6,664 bases of DNA. It comes from Defluviicoccus vanus (GTDB lineage Bacteria > Pseudomonadota > Alphaproteobacteria > Rhodospirillales > Defluviicoccaceae). The notes below the pieces were generated by a model that was not told the DNA's origin, searched no databases, and saw only the letters and a program-made list of their open reading frames with translations. Where the stretch lies: the NCBI RefSeq assembly GCF_014672695.1, contig NZ_CP053923.1:647645-654308 (forward strand), given 5' to 3'. Of the stretch, positions 5,648 through 6,664 are shown in pieces. A program made the translations under genes and the position numbers. Each line of letters starts with the position of its first letter. The first letter of the stretch is position 1.

Positions 5648-6664
5648 ATGATGCAGGCAGAGATACCAAATCAGGCCACTGGACCGGCGGCAAATAGTCG
5701 CAGCACCGCTGTGCCAACCGGTGACGATCACCCGAAACCGAAAGGGGGCGGCGAGCGTGGCGGGTCCTGTTGTGGGTCGCAGTCGTCGTTGCTGTCGTCA
5801 TCACCGGCATCTCCTTCGCGCCAGCTCCCCTCGCCCGTCTCATCCTCCACTATTACGTGGACGATCTCGGCATCGACGTGGAAGGCGAGCAAACTCTCGA
5901 CATCAATCTGTGGAAGGGCATCATCACCTTTGGCCCGGCCAATTTCCGTCTTGGCAAGTCCGATCCGGGACAGGTCACCAAGCTGGGGCTGGATTTTCGC
6001 TACGCAGTCTGCTTGGCAAACGGGCGCTGGTCACGACGCTGATCATCGACGGCCTCAACCTGAAACTGACTGAGAACGCTAAAGGCGAACTTGCACTCAA
6101 CGGCGTTCCGCTCACCGGCCTCCTCGCATCCGAGGAAGAGGCGACGAAGACCAAGGAGAAGGCAAAGAGCAGCTGGGGCGCCGGTCTCGATTCCTTTGAG
6201 CTGCACAATTCAAAGCTGCTGTTCGTTACCCCGCAAAACCGGCAGGCGGAACTCGCGATCGAGCAGCTGAGCCTGATCGGTTTTCGCACCTGGCAACCCG
6301 ACGAACCGGGCACGTTCTCCCTCGCCGGCCAACTCAACGGCATGCCGGTCAGCGCCGAAGGTGAGGCGCGCCCCTTCGCCGAAGAAGTCCAGGTGGGTCT
6401 GCGCTATCAGATCAACGACATCGAACTGGCAAAGGTCGAACAGTTTACCGGCTCCCTAGGCCTTGAACGCAGCGCCGGGCGGATGCAGCTACAGGGCGCC
6501 GGCGAAATTTCCCAGCTGTTCAAGGGTGGCACGCGTATCTCTTCCAGTGGGGAGATAGCGGTCGATGGCGTCGACGTGTCGATGCCCGGCAGCGTCGCCA
6601 TCGCCATGCCAGCGGCAAAGAGCAACTTTCAACTGCGCACCCGCATCGAGGCGGATGGCCGCCT
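5648..6664 (+). CDS. AsmA/DUF748-like envelope protein, split by two apparent frameshifts, runs off right edge
   Basis: The conserved protein can be read only across three frames. The first part is in the frame of ATG 5648 (or ATG 5651): a polar tail ending in DDHPKPKGG. After a -1 shift near the G5 run at 5744-5748 comes RRAWRVLLWVAVVVAVVITG, a basic flank and a single N-terminal membrane anchor. It continues with HYYVDDLGIDVEGEQ and ITFGPANFRLGK. This frame ends at TGA 6040-6042. A second -1 shift near TTTT 5994-5997 gives LDFSLRSLLGKRALVTTLII and DGLNLKL, then WGAGLDSFELHNSKLLF and further beta-rich repeats, open to base 6664. The pattern fits AsmA-like/DUF748 proteins: an inner-membrane anchor plus a long periplasmic beta-rich body, linked in known members to lipid transport or envelope integrity. 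The exact subfamily is uncertain. A minimal alternative start is TTG 5770, which would make the first shift unnecessary but would lose the basic flank. The gene is either mis-sequenced, decaying, or translated by slippage. Confidence 0.72.
5743..5750 (+). other. Probable frameshift site 1 (G5 run) in the AsmA/DUF748-like gene
   Basis: The AAA GGG GGC frame coming from ATG 5648 gives a Gly/Ser/Cys-rich nonsense tail. One added G (six instead of five) would join it to RRAWRVLLWVAVV, a typical basic flank plus membrane anchor. The anchor's own frame has a stop at 5722-5724 and no ATG or GTG start after it, only CTG and TTG codons. Confidence 0.5.
5992..6000 (+). other. Frameshift site 2 (T4 run) in the AsmA/DUF748-like gene
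   Basis: Before this point the family-like sequence is in the frame GAT TTT CGC, which runs to TGA 6040-6042. After it the family-like sequence is one frame back, as TTT TCG CTA CGC AGT CTG. One extra T, or a -1 slip of the TTT codon on TTTT, joins the two as LGLDFSLRSLLGKRALV. The downstream frame stays open for about 220 codons to the window edge, so the break is well supported. Confidence 0.75.

Overview
The window is a GC-rich bacterial chromosome segment (GC estimated by eye at about 60%) with long intact reading frames. It is most likely from a proteobacterium, tentatively an alphaproteobacterium. The evidence for this is a two-subunit-type glutamate synthase large subunit, a BrkB/YihY-type membrane protein with a cytosolic tail, and an AsmA/DUF748-like envelope protein. 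The class assignment is inference. I see no rRNA, tRNA, CRISPR array, insertion sequence or phage gene.

Layout: positions 1-2889, minus strand, hold the first 963 codons of gltB (glutamate synthase large subunit), which runs off the left edge. Positions 2890-3348 are a 459-bp divergent intergenic region without a convincing gene but with two hairpin-forming inverted repeats, one on each flank. From 3349 rightward lie three same-strand genes with short gaps: uppP/bacA (undecaprenyl-diphosphatase, 3349-4152), a BrkB/YihY family membrane protein with a C-terminal winged-helix-like tail (4192-5571), and an AsmA/DUF748-like protein (about 5648 to the right edge).

The AsmA/DUF748-like gene is the odd one. 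Its conserved protein sequence is split over three reading frames. Both breaks fall at homopolymer runs (G5 at 5744-5748, T4 at 5994-5997), and each needs one extra base, or a -1 slip, to be restored. The other three genes show no frame break over about 5 kb. The cause may be local sequence error, gene decay or, less likely, ribosomal slippage.

Functionally, gltB belongs to central nitrogen assimilation and is divergent from the rest. The rightward trio looks like a cell-envelope operon: recycling of the undecaprenyl carrier lipid, a polytopic inner-membrane protein of unsettled function, and an inner-membrane-anchored AsmA-like protein of the kind linked to lipid traffic and envelope integrity. 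I did not find a strong candidate for a wholly new system. The items most worth checking are the split AsmA-like gene, the 40-nt hairpin just upstream of uppP, and a marked excess of GATC sites.
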